A stretch of DNA of 64,000 bases from Engraulis encrasicolus (taxonomy: Eukaryota; Chordata; Actinopteri; Clupeiformes; Engraulidae). Below, one piece after another: positions 1 to 15,870 of this stretch (position 1 is the first letter of the stretch; each line of letters opens with the position of its first letter). The stretch spans positions 5,680,364-5,744,363 of the forward strand of contig NC_085876.1 in assembly GCF_034702125.1 (NCBI RefSeq), read 5' to 3'. The notes below the pieces were generated by a model. That model searched no databases. It worked only from the letters and a program-made list of their open reading frames with translations, and was not told the origin of the DNA. A program made the translations under genes and the position numbers.

Positions 1-200
1 CTGGAGAATGATAAATACAGAGTTATGATCAATTGTTGAGAATGTAAAAATGCCAACCGACTGTTTTGGCTGTCCATTTCATTTGTATGTTCTCCTCTTG
101 TGTGACAACTTTAAGGGGTGAGGAGGCTAAGATTCGTACTCTTTCTTCACTACTTTTAAAAGTGAACAAGAAGCATGTGGATTTCCACTCATGCCCTAAT

Positions 201-418
201 CCAGTGATTTTCAAACTGTGGGCCGGGGCCCACTGGTGGGCCCTGAGGGTGTTCAAAGTGGGCCATGAAATAATTGTCTAAAAAACGAAATAATATTTCT
301 GAGTGTGTTGCTTGTTGGCTATATATTTCAGTTTTATTCATTATTGGGCCAGAGGTGGGCCCCGAACATTTGTGCAAATTTCAAGTGGGCCCCAAGTTGG
401 AAAAGTTTGGGAACCTCT
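201..418. mobile_element. hAT-type MITE
   Basis: The ends are CCAGTGATTTTCAAAC and GTTTGGGAACCTCT. They are flanked by a perfect 8-bp duplication, GCCCTAAT, at 193-200 and 419-426. There is no coding capacity. The interior is rich in GTGGGCC words. Confidence 0.8.
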
Positions 419-791
419 GCCCTAATCGTTTCAGAGAGACAGACCATAACAACACCAGTCGAATGTCCTGTTTGTCCAGACTACTGTTGGCTGTTTCATA
501 GTTCTGTTACCTTAGCACTCTGCAGGTTCTGTAAACATTTGATGTTGCTATCGCAACACAGTTCCTGTCAGTGCCTGTGTGTCTGTGTATGTGTATGTCT
601 GAGTATGTGCTGAAGCGTACCCATGTGGGACAGTTTCCTTCGGCAATCCACAGTATTTAGAGATACATATGATACAGATATGATTGTACATAAAGAACAT
701 TCATAGAATATTTACATCACATGTGCATACATTATCACTAAATGAATTCGTAGTGACTACAAACTCCATGGGCCCTTTAGACTCCCTATCT

Positions 792-879
792 CACCTGCCG
801 TCTCTCCTCTGGTTGTCTCCTCTTGTCCTCTGTCTTCTCTGGTGGTGGATGTGTCTCCTGACTTCTTCCTCTCCTTCAC
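792..879 (-). pseudogene. Decayed duplicate of stmnd1 exon 4
   Basis: On the minus strand this stretch parallels the 3' two thirds of the real exon at 1129-1269. It shares AGGAAGA.GTCAGGAG, GAGGACAAGA-like words and the end GAGGAGAGACG(G/A)CAG|GTGAG, including the splice donor. Substitutions and small indels have degraded the stathmin-like peptide. Like the real exon it sits beside CT/GA and GT repeats. It looks like a local tandem duplication of exon plus microsatellite. Confidence 0.6.
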
Positions 880-1061
880 ATGCTCTCTCCCTTTCTCTCT
901 TTCTGTCTGTCTCATATGTGTGTGTGTGTGTGTGTGTGTCTGTCTGTCTGTCTGTGTGTGGGGGGGACTCTATCTTTCTCACCTCAATCTTTCTCATCTC
1001 CTTCTCTCTCTCTCTCTCTCTCTCAAGCTCTGTTTATTCATCTCCTCCCCACCTGTCATCT

Positions 1062-1068
1062 CTCACTC

Positions 1069-1113
<45 letters not shown>
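1062..1113. repeat. CT/GA microsatellite
   Basis: A near-pure (CT)n tract lies just downstream of the stmnd1 exon 4 donor, so the intron starts in a purine-rich repeat on the sense (minus) strand. Confidence 0.95.
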
Positions 1114-1117
<4 letters not shown>

Positions 1118-1128
1118 CTTTCTCCCAC

Positions 1129-4510
<3,382 letters not shown>

Positions 4511-5018
4511 AGCTACTATCAGAAAGATAGTCGACACTATTCGGGGGTTTCTACTTTAGTGCAGCAGCCTCAAAGCACATCGGGTCAAAAAGGAACTTTT
4601 CATTACTGGCTACATTCCTTTACACGAGCTCCACCGACGTCGGCAAGGACTCTTTGGGTTGCCAAGGCAGGTTGCTACAATAAATCTGATCTGTTTTTTT
4701 TAAGTGACACCCAGTGGCCTGTTGCCCTAGAGGTTCAAAGTGACCGACAAACAAACACACACCCACACACCATTTGGGTCATGTTTAAAGGTGCCCACAC
4801 ACCATAAATGGAGATCTATTTAATGGAAACATTTAAGAGCAGGCATACCCTTGGCACAAATGGCACAAGCACCCTTAGTATCTGAAACAGTTCCATTTTG
4901 TTGCTACTGAAGCCAATGTAGAATAGGCTCTAGTCTATACAATGCCACCACGTTTAACCATGTTTGTTGTCAGCTTTCTTGTGCACCGTCAACCATGTAA
5001 CAACTTGCTCCACTTCCC
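4511..5018 (-). promoter_or_regulatory. Presumed stmnd1 upstream region
   Basis: No gene was found here. The stretch lies immediately upstream of the stmnd1 start and so should hold its 5'UTR and promoter. I saw no TATA box at a convincing place. Two GTTGCC/T half sites at 4658-4676 are in the same orientation and do not form a full RFX palindrome. Confidence 0.4.
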
Positions 5019-5269
5019 TTAAGGCCAGTTCACACCAAAGATTCGCGACGAGACGAGCTGCAACGTTCCAAAAACCAGCAACTGTCTGCAACATGCTGTT
5101 CTACTCCAGGCGTTCAGACCACTGCAACTGCAGCTGCAACTGCGACTACGTTCCTATAACAACGGTAGCCGGTCAATGGTAGTATTATGGGATGGTCAGG
5201 ACCAGGCTACGTGCGCGCATCATTGGCGCGCACCCATCTGAGTTGTTTTACAAACGCAAGTAGATGCGC

Positions 5270-6670
5270 TGTTGAGATCAAATTAAATAAACTATTGTAG
5301 GTAGCCCTACATTTAGGCTACATTAGGCCTACATAGCCGTGCATTTTGCGCAAAAAATGTATGGAGCCCATTGAACGTGGGTTTTACTTGGCATACTTTC
5401 GTGAAAAGTTTCAGTTTCTCTGATATATCTCTCAAAACACCGTGGACGACTACCTACCCTCCTGCTTGCTTTCTGCGACAACACAACGAGAAGTCGCGGA
5501 CAACTTAATGGGTTACATTTTAAGTTCTTTTGTGCTGTGTAGCTCTAGCAAATTTGCACATTTCCACGGAAAGGTGACTAACCTCTTGGATAGGGAATGC
5601 CAATATAGCCCTATAACAAGTAGGCATATAGGCCTAATAGAAGTCCTTTGACCAGGCGAATTTGTCAGCTTCGTATTACGAGTGTGCTTTTTTACGGCAT
5701 CTGAGCTCGTCCATGAGATAACTTTACGCATGCAAGAAGCATCATGAAAGCTCATTTGAGTGACGTGCTTTTTTACTTAAACGTGAGGATATTAAAGAAT
5801 GAAGACAGCAGATAGAATAGCCTCGGGTTAATTAAGAGATGCTGTCTGATGAAGGTTGGCCATTTATTGTTTTCTGAATGTAGGCCTAGAGTTTGCACCA
5901 GGCCATAACTTGTATAAGGGGTGCGCAAAAAAAAAGCCATAGATGCACTGCGATCAAAATAAATAAACTACAGTATGCCTGCTAGGCCTACACGCTGTGT
6001 ATTTTGGGCAAAAAATAAAGGCTACGAAGATCATTGGAAGTGGGTTAGCCTATTTGGCTACTTATTTTCTCGAGAAAGTGCCATCCTCAGAAATATTTCT
6101 GAAAGCACTGTTACCGGCTGTCTCCAGTTTGCATTCTGTGATAACACGACGAGAAGCCGGCAAAATAAAGTTTGAAGTTCCTTTGTGCAGTCAGTGAGTA
6201 GCAAATGTGGAAAGGTGATGTTGTCCTCTTGGAAATCATTTGAAAATTATAGAAGAAGCGCAACACTGCAACAATTACGGTCATCTGTCTGTCAGACGGA
6301 CCGTCATCAAAACCTTGACCTTAACTATAGGCAGTGTTGCGCTTCTTCTATAGGCCTACATTTCAAGTGATTTCCATTGCCATAGGCCTAGCTGCTAACC
6401 TGGCTCTCACACAGATGCACCTGCAAACAAAGATTCAAGGTGTGCAGAACACCCCCTCCGTCCTGTTGGAAATTGTGAAAAGGGATCGATATTAACAATG
6501 TCATAGCCTGTAAGACCAGGCAAAACGAAGCAGCCTCACGCTATGCGAGTGTGCTGCTTTTTGACGGCAGCTGATCTCGTCCGTGATAGGCTACCTTTGT
6601 GCAGGCAGATGAACAGTAAGCTCATTGAGTGGCTTGATTTGTTACCAAAACGTAAAGAGATGAAGGCATG
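5270..6670. repeat. Diverged tandem duplication
   Basis: Blocks at about 5275-5780 and 5950-6660 are related. Both have GATCAAA(A/T)TAAATAAACTA, a GTGxATTTTG(C/G)GCAAAAAAT phrase, GAGAAGTC/CGCGG, AAAGGTGA...CTCTTGG, and TTTTTxACGGCA.CTGA.CTCGTCC.TGA. They therefore represent about 700 bp duplicated in tandem and then diverged. Confidence 0.55.
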
Positions 6671-7921
6671 GCCATATCTTATTTTTGGAAGGTGGCTGTT
6701 TGCTCCATAAAGGGAGCGCGTAAAATGACAAACCGCTGGCGCTGGTGGTCATGGCACCAGGGGATGCAGGTAGTCCCCCAGACAGCACGAAGCATCTTGC
6801 CGACGTTGGCTATTGGGCGGCGACATCGGCAAAACGTCGAGGCCTTTTTTGCCTTATAATCTTCATGCCAATTAGGTTGGTTTTAGATCGGCAAAATAGC
6901 GGCAGAAAAGACGGTTTCCTGCCATGGTTTGCCGATGGTTTGCCAACTTAACCCCGACATCGGCAGTACGACGCTTTGCCGATCAATTCCCTGCAGTTCC
7001 CTTCCGATGGTTTGCCAACATAACCCCAACCATCGGCAACGCGACGTTTTACCGAGCAATTTCCTAATGTTTCCTCCCGATGCTTTGCCAACTTAACACC
7101 GACCATCATCTGACAATGTCCCAAACACAGTTTGCCGATGGTTTGCCAACCTAACCCCGACCATCGGCAACGCGACGCTTTGCAGATGATTTGAAGACAC
7201 CAAAACCAAAAGCCAGCGCCTGCTTGCTTGCAACCTGAGCAGCGCGAGCTCTGTTTGAAATTATTTCAGTTGTCAAGGGAACGAACATTTTCCGTTTACT
7301 TTACTGGACGTCGCAGCAGTAGTATTAGCCACCGCAATCGTTTTTAGTTAGGCATTACCATTATTTCTGTTGAAATGTAGGTTTCAGCATTACAAGTCAG
7401 GCTTGATTAAACATTAAATTAGGTTGCTGAAATAAATCTCTTCACCTGTCATGCTGTCTCGAATGACCTCATCGAGTTTCTAATCGATATCCGACCTCAC
7501 TTTTCTTACCGTTAGCAAGTTAGCTAACGTGTCAAACGTACCCAGCAACCAGGTGAGTTTTTGTTTGGTTTTATAAGTTATAGTTTGAGATGTCACATTG
7601 TATGTAGGTCGTGTGTAGTCTAACAGCGTTTTCTATTGTAATACAAATGTAGGCATACTGCTCCCGTAATCAAGTTTCCTGCTGGAGTCGGGCTGTTGAT
7701 TCTTGTCTAGCCCATGATGACTGGTTGAAAGGACATTACAAAATAGGCTACGGTATGTAACACAACGATTTTCTTTGATGAACTTGCAATGCACAGGAAA
7801 CACACACCACGTGAAGTGAGATAAAATAATATTGCATCACATTCATAGCCCTTACTATAAGTAAGTTAAAGAACTCCTGAGTTCATAGCCTTCACTGCAA
7901 TGTGTTGCTCTCGTTTTCACA

Positions 7922-9264
7922 GTCAATTCACCACAAGTCAAAATCAGATCAACAGACAGGGACATCGGCCAGATATGCCATAACAAGAAAAAATGGTAAG
8001 TCTATCACTACATAGATCCATAACAAAATACTATTAGTTAAATCTTAAATGTGACCTGGTGGTATTATTGCTTGAATGCTTATGTTGCACACTTAATGAA
8101 TAAGGTCCTCAAGTAGAGTTTCGCTGAGTTCGTTGTTTATTTACATTTTCCTCAGCATAACTGTACAGCTGACACCGCTGCCTTCTGTATCATAACAAAG
8201 CCTGTCACTTCCACGTTTCGTTCTTCTTATGTGACCGAAGTCACTGGCTACTGCACCAGAGAGAGTCTCTGCACTCATTGCTGGTCCTATGATGCCATCT
8301 ATTGGCGAAAACGTGCAACAGCATAATTAAACTAAAAGGACAGCTTCTGACTGGACAACAAAAAGACAGGGAATGAGAATAAGGGAATAAGAAGAAGACA
8401 AAAACGGGGGTCCACTACACTTGCATACAAACTGTTGTGATGCTGTCACTCATTTTCTAGTCTATATCTTGGACTGAAAAAAGGATTACATTATTATGTT
8501 TTCAGGTGTTTTGCCCCTGCGGTTGTGAAGAGGATGCTGTGGAGGTGGCAGCATGAACGTGTCACACAGACATTGGCTAAACTACTCGGTAGGTACAACG
8601 AAATAAAAGAAACCACCCCCTCAACCCTGTTTATGCTGCACTGTACCTATTATAACCAGTTTTTATATAGATCATTATTTGAAATACTATGAGAGCCTTT
8701 CTGTTAGGATACTGTACAGCAGGGGATGGGCAACTGGAGGCTCGGGCGCCACATGCAGCCCAACTTCTCAATTTTTTTTTTAAAAAAAAGAAAAAGTACA
8801 GTTTTAACCCCCTATAAATCAATAGTGTAAGCATTCTGGTATAAATAAACAAAAAGTGAAGTATCCTTTTGTAAATTCTCTCAAGTGCGTGGTGATGTGG
8901 TTGTGGTAATTAAAAATGTTGGCCCACCTTACAATGAAAGTTGCCCACTCTGCTGTACAGCCTACATCACTTGTACATGTCCTTACCAATAGGACACTAG
9001 CTAGCTAAATGTAACTAATATGGTATTGTGAAAGTTATATGCCTAAATGTAAACCATAATATTAAATTGTGATGGACAGAAATCAACTAAACCAACATAT
9101 TACATTGTGAATGTAGTTGCGCAGTGATACTGAGACCGACTTATTCCTGTCTTTATTTGCCAGGCTTCTACACTTGCCCTCAGAGTTCACATATGGTTAA
9201 GTGCACAGGTGGCCAGCCAGGTTCAGACTGATACTGGTAACAAGAGGAAAAACATGCTGATTGG
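7922..9264 (+). other. Exon-like blocks inside the 6.8-10.7 kb element
   Basis: Three blocks with canonical borders are visible: 7922-7990 (CACAG|...AATG|GTAAGT), about 8507-8590 (TTTTCAG|...CTCG|GTAGGT) and about 9164-9264 (TTGCCAG|...GATTG|GTAAGT). Reading across the first two joins gives one open frame, including DIGQICHNKKK, CFAPAVVKRMLWRWQHERV and TQTLAKLLGFYTCPQ. It stops in the third block at SGSD-like residues. A further acceptor-like site precedes 9382. The inverted copy at 14.4-15.85 kb has the same blocks. I do not recognise the peptide; it is short and basic. Confidence 0.45.
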
Positions 9265-9589
9265 TAAGTGAGATCCCTGCTAAAAAAATCCACACAGCAC
9301 AACAAGTAAGCCTAGTTTGTGGTATCAAATGTAAAATGTAGTTTCATCAAAAAGTTGTAGAACACATCTGAATAAATTGCAGGCCATCAAAGTAGTGAAT
9401 GGGCAGGGGAAAAACACAACCAGTAGGCTTATGAATTACTTTGACTCAGCACAGCACAGCAGATGTGATGCTACCATTCCTTGGGAATATGACACAGAGG
9501 TCTGCTATTCCATTGTAAATATTGACTGGAAATGTTCATGTTTCAACTGTTTAAAAACATTGGACTCAGGGGAAAAAATCTCTAGGTGT

Positions 9590-9893
9590 ATATAAGTGAA
9601 AGCCCACCTTTGCCATTGTGGACACAGCACACAAGTATACACACAACGAAATTGCATTTTATGCCTCACCTGTGCAAGGGTGCAGCCTACATTGGCATCC
9701 CAAGGGAGCAGTATGTTGCAGTGTGGCAGGAAGGTACCATGCTTGGGGTACCTCAGTCATGGAGGATGGAGGAGAGAGCACTGGTTAATTACTCCCTCCA
9801 CATACCTGGCGGGCTGGGAGATGAACCAGCAACCTTTGGGTTGTTCAGCCCTGGGCTACAGGACACCCTAACCGCTTACCAATGACTGCCCCA
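9590..9893 (-). mobile_element. tRNA-derived SINE
   Basis: On the minus strand the head reads GGGGCAGTCATTGGTAAGCG, followed by GTTAGGG and a B-box-like GGTTCATCTCCC, which is a tRNA-like pol III promoter. The body matches the copy at 45.48-45.79 kb, including GAAATTGCATTTTATGCCTC-type and GTACCTCAGTC-type words on the plus strand. It sits in a segment absent from the inverted sister copy at 14.4 kb. Confidence 0.75.
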
Positions 9894-10729
9894 CTTATCC
9901 ATGACTATATAAAAAAATACCACAGAGTAGCGAGTACACTTTTAAATTAAAAGGGTCAATATAGATGATAGACTTTTCATCCACAGGCAGGACTTAGGCT
10001 ACATACAGTAGATGGTGAATCTGCTTACAAAAACTGTTCTCAATAAATAGTTGTAAACTTTTGACATGTCAAAGTCATAGCCTAAACTGTAGGGTATGTT
10101 CTCATGTAAAGGGTGATTTTCACATCCAGCCCATGTTCACAGATTTTTTTTTTTCTCCTGCAGGAATGATTCAACGATGGACATTTTGCTTAATTGTGGA
10201 ATAAATAAATGGAAAAACGTCTATGATGTCTTGTGTTTTCATTGGTGAGGCATATGGTGAAGCAGGAAGACCTCAAATAAGGCGGAATTCCACTGCAGCG
10301 GTGAGAACATTCAGACGTCTTTTTGTTTATGGAAAGAGCTGATTTTCTGGCATGCTAGGTGATTTTCTGACATGCTAGTTTCATAACTGCAACCTAAAAT
10401 CAGCTGTTCCTCGAGACGTCCGGATGCTTTCCTCGCGCAGATGGGGTACGTCGAGTAGGTCGTAATTAAGTCGTAATTAAATCGGTTAAACATTGGCTCA
10501 TGAGCGGATATAAGGCGGGCAACCGTCGGCTCATGGTAGGACTATAAATAATTATATCGGCATAACGTTGGCTCTCCATCGCCTGTCGCCTATTTGCCGA
10601 CGTCTGCCCAACATCTTGCCGATGAGCAAACGGTCCTTTCAAAGACGTCGTGCCGATGTATTTTACATCGGGCAAAAAGCATCTTGCCAACGTTGGCAAG
10701 ACGTAAGTGTGCTGTCTGGGCATGATATT

Positions 10730-13240
10730 CCACCTGTTTGTTAGCAGATGCAAACGAAAATAGCCAGCTCAACATCTAAACAGGTTATCTTCATTGGCCT
10801 TCTCTGATAGCCTACAATGTTCAGTTTTTGGGAATGTAATTGCCACAAATTCCATGAAATGAATGACAGGTTCACAATATTTGCGCACGACACAATCTCA
10901 CGCAATATAGGCCTACACATGTGTTTCTAACCCCATCCCGCATTGGTTTACACTGACGCTAATGTTTAGACGGCCAATGTTTAGATTTTTAAAAAAATAT
11001 ATTATTATTATTTTTATTTCTGTCTTCAATTAGTCCTAGCCTCGTATTGACCTTGCAAATGTCCAGTGGGCAAGCCGGCTGTTTAGATCGACCCATGAGC
11101 TCCGACTTCTCAGCTGTTACGTTGATTGACAGCAAATGTCTTACGCTATTAAAATAACCTGAATGGAGGCAATCACTAAGAAAATAAAATGAAAAGTACA
11201 TGCTGTCGGTACCTTACCTGTCGCTTCTGCCTTATCTGTCGCTCTTGTCACCTGATTGGCTGAAATGAACGATCCATGTTTTAGAGGCTGTCCGGGTTAT
11301 CGCCTGTTCATAAACAATCGTATTTTAAGTTTTCCTGGTAGACTGTTCGTTTTTATTTAATAACAAAACACCGTGAAGCAGAACATTAACATTGAAATCG
11401 CGTCGCATTCATCGATCTTAATGTACTGAAATGAATTTCGACACAGGCTTGTTATACCCCCTGATTTACTATGTTTACTGCTAAGCTAATGTAGCACGTT
11501 GTGTAACACACGACCACCGGTACATTAAGTTTATATTGGCCGCGAAATATTTTACATCTGTAAGTTAATACAGTATACTATTTTACATCTATAACCTATC
11601 TATAGCCTACTATTTCCACGATCTGCTTACCTTGATCCCCACAGATACCACGCAAAACGCCAAAATACGAGGGAATGCACTCATTGACTGAATATTGCTA
11701 CTGTGACAGACTGAGCAAGTGACTGGATTACATTAACTTGCTTTTCGTTTTTACCTGGTAACAATTATATAATAATTATATTCTCTATAACATAACAACG
11801 TTAAAAATGCAACTAAGTAGAAGCTTGCAGGGACACCAGTGTTTTATTTCACCTTTATTTTGGAATTCCCAGATGCCAGTTTAAATCAGCTGAAATAACT
11901 TACAGTATTAAGTAATGTGCCATTTATATATATATTTTTTAAAAACAACAACAAAAAAACAAACAAACAAACAAAAAACTTATACACTGCATACCCCTAC
12001 TTGAATAAAAATAACATTTTGTTAAACAGGTGCATGAGTAAGGGACAGCTCTTCCACATACCCATGTCATTGTAATGGGGGCAGGCGTTTGTTTACATTT
12101 CAAAAAAAACATCTTCATTTATTCCCAATAACATTCAAAAGGTTATGCAACATCAGCAGACAACTAGCAAACAGACAGTGATACCTTTTGGGATGGTATT
12201 TGGATTAGGCCTATGTTAAGAAGGTTTTTAATACAATCAAAGTCTGCCCCCATTAGAATAGCTCAGATCTCAGAAAGAGCTGAGTCAAAAGAATGCCATC
12301 ATCACCGGGTAGCCTACTGACAAGTCAAGGGTAGCATGAGCTATACAACAGCATATTGAATTGGCAGAAACTATCTTTTAAGAGACAAATGGTTGAGTAA
12401 TCCAGTGCCACTTTGATTTTATGGGCATTCTAATTTACCAGAAATCACCAGACATAACCTTCCATTCATTTTCAATGGTTTTTTTTTCTTCTGGTGAGTT
12501 AGAATGTCCATACCACCATAAATCTATGGGACAATGAAGAGGGAAGTGTGGGTGACCAGATCACAAAAAAAAACAGCTGGCATCAAAGCATCAAGGATAT
12601 CTGGGCTTCTATAACCCTGATGCAATGCCACTGCCCATTGACTTCAATGGTGCGACACCTTCCATTCTGACACACATTGAGACACACTGCCATGCAAAGC
12701 AAGTAAGAGTGTGGGAAGATATAATCACAAATAGTAGCTACATTCCTGTCCTGATGCATCTGCCAGATGGCAATCTAGCAAAGAACTTGTGCCGAGGGTG
12801 CAGTAACACATGGAGAACCATGATGTGACGCAGTATGTGATGGTTTATTAGCAGTTTTGTGGTTGTAGTGTCTTCTACAGGGTTCACAAGAAGTGTAGAT
12901 TTTGCAGAGGTTTTGGTGGCCCATGACTGGTCCTGGATGGTGCACCACCTCCACCGAATCTCCCCTGATGCTGATGAGTTGGACATGCTGGAAATGTCAT
13001 CTAAAGTTTGGCAAAGAGAGAAGATTAGAGGACAGTGCGTGCGTGCGTGCGTGCGTGTGTGTGTGTTATTAACCCATTTTAGCCTGATGCTGCATACACG
13101 ATGCATTGTCCAAGGCGCCTAAAGTGACATGGGTGCATTCCAATATGCAGACTCCTGTCCATTCTCATGCAAGATGATGGTCTTGGCTTTTAAATGCAAC
13201 TAATTTCATGTTTTTATGTGCCTCAGAGGCTGAGCAAGTT
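10730..13240. other. No gene seen; AT-rich transposon-complex interior
   Basis: I found no supported exon here. A 43-bp word at 11201-11243 (starting TGCTGTCGGTACCTTACCTG) recurs inverted at 16624-16666, so part of this stretch belongs to the nested complex. A (GTGC)n/(GT)n tract lies at 13035-13065. Confidence 0.5.
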
Positions 13241-13247
13241 AGGTTTT

Positions 13248-13969
13248 TACCGCCCCTGGCAAAAAGTATGGAATCACCTGTCGTGGAGGATGTTCATTCA
13301 GTCATTTTTATTTTTTAGAAATATGATGGATCACAGACCTGACTCAGAACTGAACTCATTTCAAAGGGCAACTGTCTGGCCTTAAGAAACACCAAAAGAA
13401 ATCATGAAAAGTAATTCCATTAGTAAGTAAGAGTTACTTTTTTAGAGCATGCATAGGGAAAAAAATATGGAATGACTCAGCTCTGAGGAAAAAAATATGG
13501 AATCATGAAAAACAAACACACAAACAAGCACTTCAAAAACTTTTTCTGGATTTTGGAACAACGTACAGCCTCGGAGTAATAGTATTAATGAGAAAAAACG
13601 GTATCCTTTATCAATTTGGCTTCAAATGTCTCTGATTACAGTGACAGAACATCTTGGGACCTTGCCATTGACCATTTAAAAGTGATACTGTCCCATTTTG
13701 GAAATAAGCTCATATTACACATCCCCCTGAGTTAAATAACTGAGTTTTACCTTTCTCCTGTACTTTCAACCGTTCTCTGAGAACGGCAGTGCAAATTTTT
13801 ACCTCCAAGCTAGCAATTAACTTGGACTCCTATGAGACTAGTTAGCTGCCAGCTGAAATGTGTTCAGTTCTGAGTCGGGTCTGTGATCCATCATATTTCT
13901 AAAAAATAAAAACGACTGAATGAACGTCCTCCACAACAGGTGATTCCATACTTTTGCCAGGGAGGGACT
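13248..13969. mobile_element. Tc1/mariner-like MITE with long inverted repeats
   Basis: The inverted arms of about 105 bp are 13250-13353 and 13863-13967. They start CCCTGGCAAAAAGTATGGAA and continue through TCACCTGT..TGGAGGA..TTCATTCAGTC. The motif 'ctggcaaaa.tatggaatcacc' is typical of fish Tc1-like ends. No transposase frame is left. Confidence 0.75.
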
Positions 13970-14384
13970 GTATATGGGTTGTAATAACCAACCTACCGTA
14001 GAGCACATTTGTTGTCAATACTTGAGTAATGTCGTTGACCGCCCTCCTCCTCCAGGTGAGCCATTCGTGTACATCCGTGGACTGGCAGCAACACAGCATC
14101 TGAACAGACAAAATCCAAGGCGACATTGCAGTACAAAACTATTAGATTACAGTCTTGCATTACATTTTGTGGTAATGCAGTTATGAGTGTTACAACACAC
14201 CCCAGTTGCAGGCTTATTATTGTGCTTCTGGGTTCACTCTGGGTGTGTGTAGAGTAGTTTATCTAAGTGGCCTCTGTCTTCAGTCTACAAGAAAGTAAGC
14301 TGNATCTGTTGTGTCTCATCTGAATTTTAATATAATACTCCTCTTGTAGAATATACCCCCATGTGGACTTTGGGAATCATAGAC

Positions 14385-15870
14385 GTTTTGACATTTATTT
14401 TTTCCACAATTAAGACCTCTGTGTCATATTCCCAAGGAATGGTAGCATCGCATCTGCTCTGCTGTGCTGAGTCAAAGTAATTCATAAGCCTACTGGTTGT
14501 GTTTTCCCTGCCCATTCACAACTTTGATGGCCTGCAATTTATTCAGATGTGTTCTACAACTTTTTGATGAAACTTCCATTTTACATTTGATACCACAAAC
14601 TAGGCTTACTTGTTGTGCTGTGTGGATTTTTGTTAAGCAGGGATCTCACTTACCAATTAGCATGTTCTCCTCTTGTTACCAGCATCAGTCTGAACCTGAC
14701 TGGACACCTGTGCACGCCACCATATGTGAACTCTGAGGGCAAGTGTAGAAGCCTGGCAAATAAAGACAGGAATAAGTCTCAGTATCACTGTAGGCTGTAC
14801 AGCAGGGTGGGCAACTTTCATTATAAGGTGGGCCAACATTTTTAATTACCACAATCAGTGGGCCACATCACCACGCACTTGAGAGAATTTACAAAAGGAT
14901 ACTTCACTTTTTCTTTATTTATACCTGAATGCTTACACTATTGATTTATAGGGGGTTAAAAACTGTCCTTTTTCTTTTTTTAAAAAAGTGAGAAGTTGGG
15001 CTGCATGTGGCGCCCGAGCCTCCAGTTGCCCATCCCTGCTGTACAGTATCCTAACAGAAAGGCTCTCATAGTATTTCAAATAATGGTCTATATAAAAACT
15101 GGTTATAATAGGTACAGTGCAGCAGCATAAACAGGGTTGAGGGGGTGGTTTCTTTTATTTCGTTGTACCTACCGAGTAGTAGTTTAGCCAATGTCTGTGT
15201 GACACGTTCATGCTGCCACCTCCACAGCATCCTCTTCACAACCGCAGGGGCAAAACACCTGAAAACATAATAATGTAATCCTTTTTCAGTCCAAGATATA
15301 GACTAGAAAATGAGTGACAGCATCACAATCAGGTATGCAAGTGTAGTGGACCCCCCCCATTTTTGTCTTTTTGTTATTCCCTTATTCTCACTCCCTGTCT
15401 TTTTGTTGTCCTGTCAGAAGTTGTCTTTTAGTTTAATTATGCTGTTGCACGTTCTCGCCAATAGATGGCATCATAGGACCAGCAATGAGTGCAGAGACCC
15501 TCTGGTGCAGTAGCCAGTGACTTCGGTCACATAAAGAACGAAACGTGGAAGTGACAGGCTTTGTTATGATACAGAAGGCAGCAGTGTCAGCTGTACAGTT
15601 ATGCTGAGGAAAATGTAAATAAACAACGAACTCAGCAAAACTCAACACACTTGAGGACCTTATTCATTGAGTGTGCAACATAAGCATTCACGCAATAATG
15701 CCACCAGGTCACATTTAAGATTTAACTAGGAGTATTTTGTTATGGATCTTATGTAGTGATAGACTTACCATTTCTTGTTATGGCATATCTGGCCTATTCC
15801 CAAGAGAAGGCTGATGTCCCTGTCTGTTGATCTGATTTTGACGTCGGCAAGATGCTTCGTGCTGTCTGGG
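14385..15870 (-). mobile_element. Inverted, internally deleted copy of the 6.8-10.7 kb element
   Basis: Read on the minus strand this copies about 7930-9505 and 10175-10215 of the plus-strand element, introns included. It lacks the 9.5-10.17 kb segment that contains a SINE. It also lacks 6.81-7.93 kb, so the CCCAGACAGCAC terminus is joined almost directly to the first exon-like block. It includes the ambiguous-base neighbourhood (14303 lies just outside). Because introns are shared, this is a DNA-level copy and not a retrocopy. Confidence 0.75.

Larger units (their letters stand above)
6777..10720. mobile_element. Element bounded by CCCAGACAGCAC inverted termini
   Basis: It starts CCCAGACAGCACGAAGCATC and ends GTGCTGTCTGGG. 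Subterminal tandem motifs such as CCGATGGTTTGCCAAC and CATCGGCAACGCGACG run at 6900-7180, with related words at 10560-10700. A second, inverted end with the same GTGCTGTCTGGG terminus lies at 15859-15870. I saw no clear target duplication. The interior has exon-like blocks, described separately. Confidence 0.55.

Noticed and set aside
4658..4676. Possible RFX X-box upstream of stmnd1
   Set aside because: The two GTTGCC/T half sites point the same way, so they do not make the required inverted pair.
6905..7180. Possible CRISPR-like spaced repeat
   Set aside because: The units are imperfect and lie at a transposon end in a vertebrate genome; no constant repeat/spacer pattern.
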